From Amycolatopsis pithecellobii (GTDB lineage Bacteria; Actinomycetota; Actinomycetes; Mycobacteriales; Pseudonocardiaceae), in NCBI RefSeq assembly GCF_009707865.1, contig NZ_WMBA01000015.1, positions 1 to 64,000 on the forward strand: 64,000 bases of DNA, written 5' to 3'. The notes under the pieces are model-generated. The model was given only the letters and a program-made list of their open reading frames with translations. It searched no databases and was not told the origin of the DNA. Position numbers and translations under genes: made by a program. Each line of letters starts with the position of its first letter. Position 1 is the first letter of the stretch. Shown piece after piece: positions 1-7,295 of the stretch.

Positions 1-43
1 CCCGACAACAACCCATCCCCGACCCCGACGAGGCCTGATAGGC

Positions 44-88
44 AAAAAAACTGCGGCGGCACAACCCTTCCGGGATGTGCCGCCGCAG
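44..88 (-). terminator. Intrinsic terminator of the P450 operon
   Basis: A perfect 13-base inverted repeat, CTGCGGCGGCACA at 51-63 and TGTGCCGCCGCAG at 76-88, has a 12-base loop. On the minus strand it is followed directly by seven T residues (44-50 read as A on the plus strand). It lies 12 bases past the P450 stop codon, so it most likely ends the leftward ferredoxin-reductase-P450 transcript. Confidence 0.85.
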
Positions 89-99
89 TGAGAAGACGC

Positions 100-1287
100 T
101 TACGCCTTGCGGTGGAACGTGATCGGCAGCTTCTCGACCGAGAGACGCGGCCACGTCTTGCGCTCGATCTCACCGGCGAGTTCGAACGATTCGGTACGCG
201 CGAGGAGTTCCTCTACGGTCACGCGCATCTGCATCCGGCCCAGCGGCGCACCGGGGCAGGTGTGGGCGCCCTTGCCGAAGGCCATGTGGCGGCGCTTGTC
301 CTCCCGGTCGATGTCGAACTTGTCCGGGTCGGTCCAGGCGTTCGGGTCGAGGTTCGCCGAACCGTAGCTCACGAACATCGGGCATTCGGCCGGGATGGTC
401 TGCTTGCCGATCTGAACCTCGCGCTTGGAACGCCGCGGCTGGATCTGCTGCGGAGTGTCGATGCGCAGGCCCTCTTCGATGGCGTCCGGAATCCGCTCGG
501 GGTGCTCCCGGAGGTACTGCTGCAACTCGGTGTCGGCGGCGAGCCGCAACACCAGGTTGGCGATACCACTCGCTGTGGTGGAACGGCCCGCGAGGATCAG
601 CGCGATGATGAGGCCGACGGCCTGCTCGTCGCTGATCGGCTCACCGTCCAGCCCGGCGGTGACGATCCGGCTGATCGGGTCATCACCGGGGTTCTCGCGA
701 CGCTCCTTGACGAGCTTGGCCAGCCCGGGGACGGCGCTCTCGAACAGTTCGACCGGCAGGCCCTTGCCCGGCTTGCGCATACCCGACCTGGTCTGAACCT
801 CCATTTCGGACGACCAGTTGTCGTAGAACTGCCATTCCTGTTCCAGCTCGATCAGTTCGACGAGCGTGCGGGTCGGGAAGGCGTAAGCGAACTCGGCACC
901 GAAATCGGCGGTCCCGGAATCGATCAGCGACTCGAGCATCTCAACGGCGATCGGCCGCATCTTCGCCTCGACGTCGGCGACGCGCTGCGGTCGGAAGAAA
1001 GAGTTGAACAGGCGCTTGTACGCGGCGTGCTCCGGCGGGTCGGCCATCAGCGGCAGGATGCGCGGCATTCCCTCGGGCACGGTGACACTGCTGAAGGTCT
1101 CCGGGTCCAGCGCGGCCTTCTCGACCTCCTCATAGGTGAAGATTCCCCACAGAGAGCCGCCTTCGCCATCCTCGTAGAGGGCGACCGCGTCCTGCTCGAT
1201 GATGGGTTCGTAAGCGGGCAGAGCGCTGTCCACGCGACCGTGCGCCAGATCGCTCATCGCCGTTTCAGGGGCCCATTTCAACGTCAT
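100..1287 (-). CDS. Cytochrome P450 monooxygenase
   Basis: Heme-thiolate monooxygenase of about 395 residues, a normal length for a soluble bacterial P450. The heme loop FGKGAHTCPG carries the axial Cys (about residue 344), the K-helix ExxR is E272-R275, and the I-helix motif is AGRSTT near 233-238. Most P450s have Asp or Glu before the I-helix Thr; here it is Ser, which could change proton delivery. I chose ATG 1287 because AGGAG sits nine bases upstream. A GTG at 1311 would add eight residues and overlap the reductase stop by GTGA. It is the last gene of a three-gene operon that also supplies its electron donors (ferredoxin, ferredoxin reductase). The substrate is unknown. A badly decayed second copy lies at 2890-3310. 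Confidence 0.95.
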   Translation of the reverse strand: MTLKWAPETAMSDLAHGRVDSALPAYEPIIEQDAVALYEDGEGGSLWGIFTYEEVEKAALDPETFSSVTVPEGMPRILPLMADPPEHAAYKRLFNSFFRPQRVADVEAKMRPIAVEMLESLIDSGTADFGAEFAYAFPTRTLVELIELEQEWQFYDNWSSEMEVQTRSGMRKPGKGLPVELFESAVPGLAKLVKERRENPGDDPISRIVTAGLDGEPISDEQAVGLIIALILAGRSTTASGIANLVLRLAADTELQQYLREHPERIPDAIEEGLRIDTPQQIQPRRSKREVQIGKQTIPAECPMFVSYGSANLDPNAWTDPDKFDIDREDKRRHMAFGKGAHTCPGAPLGRMQMRVTVEELLARTESFELAGEIERKTWPRLSVEKLPITFHRKA

Positions 1288-1307
1288 TGTCGTTTTCTCC
1301 TGTTCGT

Positions 1308-2462
1308 TCACGCGGCGGTGGACGTGCCGCTCTGCAGGCGTCGCCGGTACTGCAGGTGCTTGTCGTTGGCGTTGACGGTGATCGCCCCCGTCAGTTCTCC
1401 CTCGCGGTGCAGCTCCACGACCAGCTTGTGCCGTTCCGGTTCGTCGAGCACGACCTCGGCCGTGTCGGCACCGCGCACCAGCCCGACCGCGCGCAGCTTG
1501 CAGTCGTACTGATCGGACCAGAACGTCAGAACAGGTTGGTAGCGCGTGGGTTCGTCACCGTAGAGGTTGGTCGCCGCCGTGATCGCCATCTCCGCGGCGT
1601 TGGTCCAGTGTTCGACCCGCACCGGCTCGTCACTGAGGGGATGCGGCCAGGCGGCGACGTCGCCGGCCACGCCGATCTCCGGGTGGCCGACCGCGAGACA
1701 GCGGTCGTCGGACAGCACGCCGCCGTTTTTCAGCGTCAGCCCGGAATCGAGCAGCCATTCGCTGTTGGGCAGCGCGCCGATGGCGACCACGAGGAGATCG
1801 GTCGGGAGCGTCTGCCCGTCCGAGAGCCGGACGCCGGTCACCCGGTCGCTGCCGAGCACCTCGTCGACACCGGTCCCCAGGTGCAGGTCGACGCCGGCGT
1901 CCCGGTGCCATTGCCCGGCCCGGGTCCCGACCTCCGCGCCGAGTATCGCCATCGGATATTCGGCCACGTCGACCAGCGAGACCTCCAGCCCGAGCCCGCG
2001 GAACGTCGCCGCGATCTCGCAGCCGAGGAAGCCGGCGCCGATGATCACCGCCCGCTGGTGGTTGTCGGCGGCCTTGCGCAACGCCAGCGCGTCGTCCAGC
2101 GTGCGTAGCAGATGCACCCCGTCGAGTTGCTGGGGAAGGGATCTCGGCCGGCACCCGGTCGCGATGAGCAACTTCTCGTAGGGCAGTTCCGTGTCGTCGA
2201 GCCGGACGACGCGGCGTTCGACATCCAGGCCGGTCGCGGTGCGCCCGAGCAGCCAGGTGGCATCGAGGGCGTCGACGTTGAAGAAGGCCCGCTCCTGATC
2301 GAGCGCACCACCCAGCAGTTGTTTCGACAAGGGCGGCCGGTTGTACGGGCGATGGGGTTCATCGCCGACGATCGTCACGTCGCCGGCGTAACCGAGCCGG
2401 CGCGCTGCTTCCGCGCCCCGCAGACCGGCCAGGCCGGCGCCGACGACAACGAGCCCCGCCAC
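1308..2462 (-). CDS. FAD-dependent ferredoxin reductase (P450 partner)
   Basis: Flavoprotein of 384 residues in the putidaredoxin/rhodocoxin reductase family. It passes electrons from NAD(P)H through FAD to the ferredoxin encoded just upstream. The N-terminal FAD fold shows VVVGAGLAGLRGA, the second dinucleotide fold shows IIGAGFLGCEIA, and the FAD-binding GDVAAW motif is near residue 270. It starts with GTG three bases after the ferredoxin stop, with GGAAGG upstream inside that gene. The stop lies 20 bases before the preferred P450 start, so all three genes appear to be one transcript. The beginning of a decayed copy of this gene's 3' part is visible near 3316-3360. Confidence 0.93.
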   Translation of the reverse strand: MAGLVVVGAGLAGLRGAEAARRLGYAGDVTIVGDEPHRPYNRPPLSKQLLGGALDQERAFFNVDALDATWLLGRTATGLDVERRVVRLDDTELPYEKLLIATGCRPRSLPQQLDGVHLLRTLDDALALRKAADNHQRAVIIGAGFLGCEIAATFRGLGLEVSLVDVAEYPMAILGAEVGTRAGQWHRDAGVDLHLGTGVDEVLGSDRVTGVRLSDGQTLPTDLLVVAIGALPNSEWLLDSGLTLKNGGVLSDDRCLAVGHPEIGVAGDVAAWPHPLSDEPVRVEHWTNAAEMAITAATNLYGDEPTRYQPVLTFWSDQYDCKLRAVGLVRGADTAEVVLDEPERHKLVVELHREGELTGAITVNANDKHLQYRRRLQSGTSTAA

Positions 2463-2465
2463 CGA

Positions 2466-2660
2466 TCAGCCTTCCACGATCAGTGCGGCCACCGGGCACA
2501 GCGCCGCGGCTCGGGTGACCTTCTCTCGCAAGGCTTCGTCCGGCTCGGCCACGAGCAGCTCGACGGTCTCGGAGTCGTCGGGGAGGGTGAAGACTTCGGG
2601 GGCTTCGATCACACACTCGCCATGCCCGTTGCACAGTGCGGCGTCGACGGTGACCTTCAT
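2466..2660 (-). CDS. Small [3Fe-4S]-type ferredoxin
   Basis: Ferredoxin of 64 residues, typical of those paired with actinobacterial P450s. The cluster ligands are CNGHGEC (Cys10 and Cys16, with His13 where a four-iron ferredoxin has its second Cys) and a third Cys in a CP pair near the C-terminus, which is the pattern of a [3Fe-4S] cluster. ATG 2660 is chosen because AGGAG lies seven bases upstream and the protein begins with the conserved MKVTVD. The reading frame stays open upstream to 2903, but that extension has no ferredoxin similarity and crosses the promoter region. It is the first gene of the P450 operon. Confidence 0.93.
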   Translation of the reverse strand: MKVTVDAALCNGHGECVIEAPEVFTLPDDSETVELLVAEPDEALREKVTRAAALCPVAALIVEG

Positions 2661-2734
2661 GTGGCACTCCTCTTCTTGCTTCGCAGGACCTGCGGCTGCG
2701 CTGCGGCGCCAGGCGTCGAGCTCGTTCCCACGAT

Positions 2735-2848
2735 AAACTGTATACATATTTTTTGCCCGGTCAAGCTGCCAGGACCCGACGCATGAAGGGCTCCTAGATC
2801 CTCGTCGACCGGCCTTCAACCACCACTCATAACTGTATGCAGTTATAA
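2735..2848 (-). promoter_or_regulatory. Operator/promoter region of the P450 operon
   Basis: Two AT-rich sites stand out in GC-rich sequence upstream of the ferredoxin. At 2737-2747 there is ACTGTATACAT. At 2829-2846 there is an inverted repeat with arms ATAACTG and CAGTTAT around TATG. The same pair of elements recurs at 3368-3377 and 3425-3446 beside the GntR gene. GTATAC-like palindromes are typical of FCD-class GntR regulators, so the product of 3474-4250 is the likely ligand. Binding is inferred. Confidence 0.7.
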
Positions 2849-2889
2849 GCCGCCGGGCAAGTGGTGCTTTGGCGCGGACCGGCCGACCG

Positions 2890-3360
2890 GCAAGCGTGGC
2901 CACGGCTTGCGTTCGATCTCGCCGGCGAGTTCGAACGATTCGGTACGCGCGAGGAGCGCAGGGCCATCTTCGATGGCGTCCGGGATTCGCCCGGAGTGCG
3001 GCGGTGACGATCCGGCTGATCGGGTCATCACCTGGGTTCGGGTGGCGCTCTCGATCAGTTCCCCGGGCAGGCCCTTGTCCGCCCGGTCATCGACGAGCGG
3101 GCGGGCCGGGAAGGCGTAAGCGAAATCGGCGCTCCCGGAGCTGATTAGCGATTCGAGCATTTCGACGGCGATCGGCCGCATCTTCGCCTTGATATCGGCG
3201 ACGCGCTGCGGGTGGAAGAAAGAGTTGAAGGTGCTTGTAGGGCGTGTGTTCGGGCGCGTCGGCCATCACCGTTTTCTGCTGTTCGTTCAGGGTGGCGGAC
3301 GTACGGTTTCAGGGTGGCGCACCACGTCGACCGCGTGGAGCTTGTAGTCGTATTGACCTC
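2890..3360 (-). pseudogene. Decayed, internally deleted copy of the P450-reductase operon
   Basis: Reading leftwards, short blocks match the intact operon in the same order, with the sequence between them deleted. 2897-2956 resembles P450 positions 145-206, 2960-2996 resembles 470-505, 2998-3080 resembles 653-765, 3090-3235 resembles 848-1020, 3236-3270 resembles 1018-1050, 3271-3310 resembles the P450/reductase junction at 1285-1328, and 3316-3360 resembles the reductase at 1470-1520. Recognisable pieces include MRPIAVEMLESLI, GRIPDAIEDG and ARTESFELAGEIERK, but frames change between blocks and the I-helix and heme loop are gone. No functional protein is expected. The simplest reading is an old tandem duplication in which the copy nearest the regulator decayed. 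Confidence 0.88.
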
Positions 3361-3367
3361 GGCAAAG

Positions 3368-3446
3368 CTGTATACATATTTTCGGGAGTTCCGAGAGTCT
3401 CGTTGACCGACCTCCAATTACCAGCTATAACTGTATGCAGTTATAG
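3368..3446. promoter_or_regulatory. Second operator pair, next to the GntR gene
   Basis: CTGTATACAT at 3368-3377 and a stronger palindrome at 3425-3446 (perfect nine-base arms CTATAACTG and CAGTTATAG around TATG) repeat the two elements found upstream of the intact ferredoxin gene. The palindrome ends 27 bases before the GTG of the GntR gene, a position suited to autoregulation. Confidence 0.72.
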
Positions 3447-3473
3447 GGCGCGGCTTGAGCTGGGGGAGGGACC

Positions 3474-4250
3474 GTGACTGAACTGGCATATCCGCCGGGT
3501 CGCCGTGGGCGCAAACCCGTTCCGGTGCCGGACGGGATCCAGCCACTGGCCATCACGAACCGGCGGGAGTGCTCCCCCGCGGTACACGCCTACCTGCGTG
3601 ACCTCATCCTGACCGGCGTGCTCCGCCCTGGCGACGTGCTGGCCCAGAGTTCGCTGGCTCCCGCGCTGGGGGTGAGCCGGACTCCGGTGCGGGAGGCCAT
3701 GCGGATGCTGATGGAGGAGGGGCTGCTCGACGGTCAGGTCAACCAGCAGGCCAGGGTGAGCGGTTTCGACACGGACGATCTGGACAGCGTGTTCGCCGGC
3801 CGGATCGTGCTCGAAACGCTCGCCATTCGCGCCACCGCGGGGGATCTCGGGCCTGCGGACGCGGACGTGATGCTCAAGGCACTGGTGCGGATGGCGGAGG
3901 CACCGGACCGCCGGGCGTGGCATCTTGCGCACCGCGCGCTGCACGACCAGGTGGTGCGCTCGGCACCGCCGCGCCTTCGGGAGCTACTGGGATCGTTCGG
4001 CGACAGGTGCGAGCAGTACATCGAGTTGCTGCGCTCCAGTATGGATTCCGAGCAGCTGGACACCACCCGGTTTCGCGAACACCAGACGCTGGTCGAGGCG
4101 GTGCGGGAACGGCGTTTCCGGGACCTGGAAATCGAAACCGCGTTGCACCGCGCCCGGACGGCCACGTTGCTCCTGAGCGAGATCGCACCCGAGTTCGACC
4201 CCGTTTCGGTCGAGTCCGCGCTCGGCATCGTGCGCGGCCGGTGCCCCTGA
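3474..4250 (+). CDS. GntR-family regulator, FCD class
   Basis: Transcription factor of 258 residues. A winged helix-turn-helix near 35-95 contains LAPALGVSRTPVREAMRML, the usual GntR recognition region. The C-terminal FCD helical domain carries His residues in HRALHDQVV, REHQTLVEAV and ALHRART that often bind a metal or ligand. The GTG start is backed by GGGGGAGGG four to twelve bases upstream. It is divergent from the P450 operon, separated by the pseudogene and two copies of an operator palindrome, so it is the likely regulator of both itself and the P450 genes. The effector is unknown, probably the P450 substrate or an organic acid. Confidence 0.9.
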   Translation: MTELAYPPGRRGRKPVPVPDGIQPLAITNRRECSPAVHAYLRDLILTGVLRPGDVLAQSSLAPALGVSRTPVREAMRMLMEEGLLDGQVNQQARVSGFDTDDLDSVFAGRIVLETLAIRATAGDLGPADADVMLKALVRMAEAPDRRAWHLAHRALHDQVVRSAPPRLRELLGSFGDRCEQYIELLRSSMDSEQLDTTRFREHQTLVEAVRERRFRDLEIETALHRARTATLLLSEIAPEFDPVSVESALGIVRGRCP

Positions 4251-4252
4251 AC

Positions 4253-4897
4253 TCAGTCGGCCAGAACGCGGGTGAGGACCTTGAGCGCGCGGTCCCGGTG
4301 TGCGTCGAGCGCGGCGACGACCTCGTCGATTGCCTTGCGGCGCACCGCGTCGAGGATTCCGTCATGCGCCTCGACCGCGTTTTCCCGTTCCTCCGGCGAG
4401 TTGTAGTACATCGCCCGGTAGGCCTCGGTGGAATCCCACAGCAACCGGATCAGGCGCAGCGTGTGGGTCTGCTCCGGCGATTCCAACAGTCCGAAGTGGA
4501 ATCGCCGGTTGGCCGCCAGCTCCGCGGCCACGTCACCACGCCCGGCCGCTTCGGCGCAATCGCGGGCGGCGAGGGCCACCCGCTCGATGGCGTCAGCGTC
4601 CAAAGTGGGCAGTGCGGTCCGGACGGCCCGCTCTTCGAGTAGCCGGCGCAGCGCGTAGATCTCTTGCAGGTCCTCGATCCTCAGCTCGGTGATGAAGTAT
4701 CCGCGCCGTGGCCGGTAGACGACCTGGCCTTCCTGTTCCAGGGACCGCAAGGCTTCGCGGACCGGAGCGAGGCTCACCCCGAGGCTGCCGGCGATCTCCT
4801 CCTGCAGCACGCGCTGGCCCGGCCGGTAGCGGCCATCCACGATCGCCCGGCGCAGCTCGTCGAGCGCGTGCTGCGCGGTCGTTCCCGGGCCGGTCAC
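4253..4897 (-). CDS. GntR-family regulator, FCD class (glutarate module)
   Basis: Regulator of 214 residues with an N-terminal winged helix (EEIAGSLGVSLAPVREALR near 32-50) and an FCD domain (RRFHFGLL, EAHDGIL, DAHRDRA). The start is GTG 4897, which overlaps the stop of the upstream dehydrogenase gene by GTGA, so the two are translationally coupled. The frame stays open to 5566, but that extension only shadows the dehydrogenase. It ends three bases from the convergent stop of the other GntR gene. It probably controls the gcdH/CoA-transferase promoter through the 22-base palindrome at 6102-6123. That assignment is from context. Confidence 0.88.
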   Translation of the reverse strand: MTGPGTTAQHALDELRRAIVDGRYRPGQRVLQEEIAGSLGVSLAPVREALRSLEQEGQVVYRPRRGYFITELRIEDLQEIYALRRLLEERAVRTALPTLDADAIERVALAARDCAEAAGRGDVAAELAANRRFHFGLLESPEQTHTLRLIRLLWDSTEAYRAMYYNSPEERENAVEAHDGILDAVRRKAIDEVVAALDAHRDRALKVLTRVLAD

Positions 4898-6054
4898 CGG
4901 AACGCGTCGATGCCGGTGAGCGCGGCGCCGATGACGAGGGAGTGCACATCGGCGGTGCCCTCGTAGGTGACCACGGATTCGAGGTTGTTCATGTGGCGGA
5001 TCACCGGATACTCCAGGGTGATCCCGTTGGCGCCCAGTATCTGACGTGCGGTGCGGGCGACTTCCAATGCGGAGTTGACGTTGCCCAGCTTGCCCATGCT
5101 CACCTGTTCCGGCCGCAGTTTGCCGGCGTCCTTGAGCCGGCCGAGATGCAGTGCGAGCACGGTCGCCCGGTTGACTTCGAGCGCCATCGTCGCGAGTTTC
5201 TGTTGCTGGAGCTGGAAACCGCCGATCGGCTTGCCGAACTGGACGCGGGTCTTGCTGTAGTCGATCGCGGCTTCGAGGCAGGCGCGTGCGGCGCCCGCGG
5301 CGCCCCAGATGATCCCGTACCGCGCTTCGTTGAGACACGACAACGGACCGCGCAACGACGTCGCCTCGGGCAGGATCGCCGACGACGGCAGGCGGACGTC
5401 GTCCAGCACCAGTTCCGAGGTGATCGACGCGCGCAGGGACAGCTTCTTGTGGATGTCGTTGGTCGTGAAACCCTTGGTGCCCTGGGGAACCAGGAACCCG
5501 CGGACGCCTTCGTCGGTGCGTGCCCACACGATCGCGACGTCGGCGAGTGAACCGTTCGTGATCCACATCTTCCGTCCATTGAGGACCCAGTCGGCACCGT
5601 CACGGCGGGCGTTGGTGCGCATCGATCCCGGGTCCGACCCGGAATCCGGCTCGGTCAGGCCGAAACAGCCGACCGCCTCACCGGCCGCCATCCGCGGCAG
5701 CCATTCCTGCTTCTGCTCCTCCGAGCCCCAGCGGTGGATGCCGTACATCGCGAGCGAGCCCTGCACCGACACGAGGCTGCGAATACCGCTGTCACCGGCC
5801 TCCAGTTCGAGGCAGGCAAGGCCGTATGCGGTGGCGCTGGTTCCGGCACAGCCGTAGCCCTGCAGGTGCATGCCGAGTACCCCCAGTTTGCCCAGCTCCC
5901 GGACCAGTTCGCGGGGAATCCGTCCCTGGTCGAACCAGTCACCGACCTCCGGCAGCACGTGCTCGCCGACGAACGCCCGGACCGTGTCCCGGATGTCGCG
6001 CTCCTCGTCGGCGAGCGCATGGTCGACGGACAGGAAGTCCAGCGGGGTGGTCAT
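4894..6054 (-). CDS. gcdH: Glutaryl-CoA dehydrogenase
   Basis: Acyl-CoA dehydrogenase of 386 residues. The family oxidises and decarboxylates glutaryl-CoA to crotonyl-CoA, with FAD as cofactor and electron transfer flavoprotein as acceptor. The sequence follows the GCDH pattern: HLQGYGCAG, DSGIRSLVSVQ, FGLTEPDSGSDP, KMWITNG, CLNEARYGI and the end motif TYEGTADVHSLVIG, with the expected catalytic base Glu365. The length fits the family. It is co-transcribed with the GntR gene and divergent from a class III CoA-transferase that could make glutaryl-CoA, which supports a role in glutarate or lysine breakdown. A related acyl-CoA dehydrogenase with another substrate is less likely given the motif match. 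Confidence 0.9.
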   Translation of the reverse strand: MTTPLDFLSVDHALADEERDIRDTVRAFVGEHVLPEVGDWFDQGRIPRELVRELGKLGVLGMHLQGYGCAGTSATAYGLACLELEAGDSGIRSLVSVQGSLAMYGIHRWGSEEQKQEWLPRMAAGEAVGCFGLTEPDSGSDPGSMRTNARRDGADWVLNGRKMWITNGSLADVAIVWARTDEGVRGFLVPQGTKGFTTNDIHKKLSLRASITSELVLDDVRLPSSAILPEATSLRGPLSCLNEARYGIIWGAAGAARACLEAAIDYSKTRVQFGKPIGGFQLQQQKLATMALEVNRATVLALHLGRLKDAGKLRPEQVSMGKLGNVNSALEVARTARQILGANGITLEYPVIRHMNNLESVVTYEGTADVHSLVIGAALTGIDAFR

Positions 6055-6101
6055 CTCGGTCGCTCCTTGACCTTGTGCTCACGGACCCTTAGCGTGCGAA
6101 T

Positions 6102-6123
6102 CCTCGATTTTCGAAACTCGAGG
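6102..6123. promoter_or_regulatory. 22-base palindrome in the gcdH/CoA-transferase divergent promoter
   Basis: Arms CCTCGA (6102-6107) and TCGAGG (6118-6123) share one symmetry centre with an inner TTTCGAAA (6109-6116). Twenty of 22 positions obey the symmetry. The site lies between the two divergent starts (6054 and 6137) and ends 13 bases before the CoA-transferase ATG, reaching its Shine-Dalgarno. It is the best candidate operator for the GntR protein of this module. Confidence 0.7.
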
Positions 6124-6136
6124 GAGATGCTCGCAT

Positions 6137-7249
6137 ATGTCCGCCGCCCTTGCCAACCTCCGCGTGCTCGACTTCTCCCGGGTGCTGGCCGGGCCGTTCG
6201 CCACGATGATGCTCGCCGACCTGGGCGCGACGGTCACGAAGATCGAACGCCCGGGCACCGGCGACGACACGCGCGCGTGGGGGCCGCCCTATGACGAGCG
6301 TGGTCAGGCGACCTACTTCCAGGCCGCCAACCGGAACAAGGACACGCTCACGCTCGACCTCTCGGATCCGGGTGACCGGGCCGAAGCGCGGCGGCTCGCG
6401 TTGTCCGCCGACGTGCTGGTCGAGAACTTCCGGCCGGGGCTGATGGCAGAGTTCGGCCTCGACGAGGACCAGCTCCGGCCCGGCAACCCCGGCCTGATCT
6501 ACTGCTCCATCACCGGTTTCGGGCGCGGCGCCGGGGCCGGTCTGCCTGGCTACGACCTGCTCGTGCAGGCGCTCGGCGGACTGATGAGCGTCACGGGTGA
6601 GCCCGCTGGGGAACCGCAGAAGGTCGGCGTGGCCATGGTCGACGTGCTCACCGGGCTGTTCGCGACCACGGGCATCCTCACCGCGCTGCATCACCGGACA
6701 CGCACCGGCGAGGGGCAACGGATCGACGTCGATCTCCTGTCCTGTCTGCTCTCGGCGCTGGTCAACCAGGCCAGCGCCTACACCTCCGGTGGCGTCGTAC
6801 CCGGGCGCATGGGCAACCAGCACCCGAGCATCGCGCCCTACGAGCCGATTCCTTGTGCGGACGGGGAAATCGTGCTCGCGGTCGGGAACGACCGCCAGTT
6901 CGCCGAGCTCTGTGACGTCGTGGGCGCACCGGAGCTGGCCGCCGACGAGCGGTTCGCCACGAACACTGCCAGGGTGCGGCATCGCGCGCGGTTGCGGGCG
7001 GAACTGGTGCGCCTGCTGGGGGCGAGGCCTGCCGCGGGCTGGGTCGAGGAGCTGACCAGCAGACGGGTGCCGGCGGGGACGGTCAACGATGTCGCCGGCG
7101 CGTTCGCACTCGCCACGAAGCTCGGGCTCGCGCCCGTCGTGGAGCTGCCGCGGGCGGATGGCAGCACGGTGAACTTGGTGCGCAACCCGATCGGTCTGTC
7201 CGTCACGCCGCCGGTGTACCGCACCGCGCCACCGGATCTCGGTGCCTGA
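6137..7249 (+). CDS. Class III (CaiB/BaiF) CoA-transferase, probably for glutarate
   Basis: Enzyme of 370 residues that moves CoA between carboxylic acids through an aspartyl-CoA intermediate. N-terminal family motifs are LDFSRVLAGPFA and LADLGATVTKIERPG; VENFRPG and GFG follow, and the conserved catalytic Asp is in LPGYDLLVQA (Asp140). Facing gcdH across a shared promoter, it is best read as a succinyl-CoA:glutarate CoA-transferase, as in the animal SUGCT enzyme, but substrate specificity cannot be read from sequence. ATG 6137 is preceded by GAGGGAG about 10 bases upstream, which overlaps the end of the palindrome. Confidence 0.85.
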   Translation: MSAALANLRVLDFSRVLAGPFATMMLADLGATVTKIERPGTGDDTRAWGPPYDERGQATYFQAANRNKDTLTLDLSDPGDRAEARRLALSADVLVENFRPGLMAEFGLDEDQLRPGNPGLIYCSITGFGRGAGAGLPGYDLLVQALGGLMSVTGEPAGEPQKVGVAMVDVLTGLFATTGILTALHHRTRTGEGQRIDVDLLSCLLSALVNQASAYTSGGVVPGRMGNQHPSIAPYEPIPCADGEIVLAVGNDRQFAELCDVVGAPELAADERFATNTARVRHRARLRAELVRLLGARPAAGWVEELTSRRVPAGTVNDVAGAFALATKLGLAPVVELPRADGSTVNLVRNPIGLSVTPPVYRTAPPDLGA

Positions 7250-7295
7250 CGGCGCCGGTGTTTGTCCGGTTCCCGGCAAGGGGTAGACCTGAGTC

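Noticed and set aside
88-1512. Long rightward open frame over the P450 gene, and many similar frames elsewhere
   Set aside because: It is a high-GC shadow on the strand opposite a gene with complete P450 motifs; it has no family motifs of its own.
2843-3181. 112-residue leftward frame with P450-like pieces as a real small gene
   Set aside because: It joins P450 blocks across deletions and frame changes and lacks the heme loop; it is part of the pseudogene relic.
4253-5566. GntR gene extended to 437 residues
   Set aside because: The upstream part is the dehydrogenase gene read in another frame. GTG 4897, overlapping the gcdH stop by GTGA, gives a normal-length regulator.
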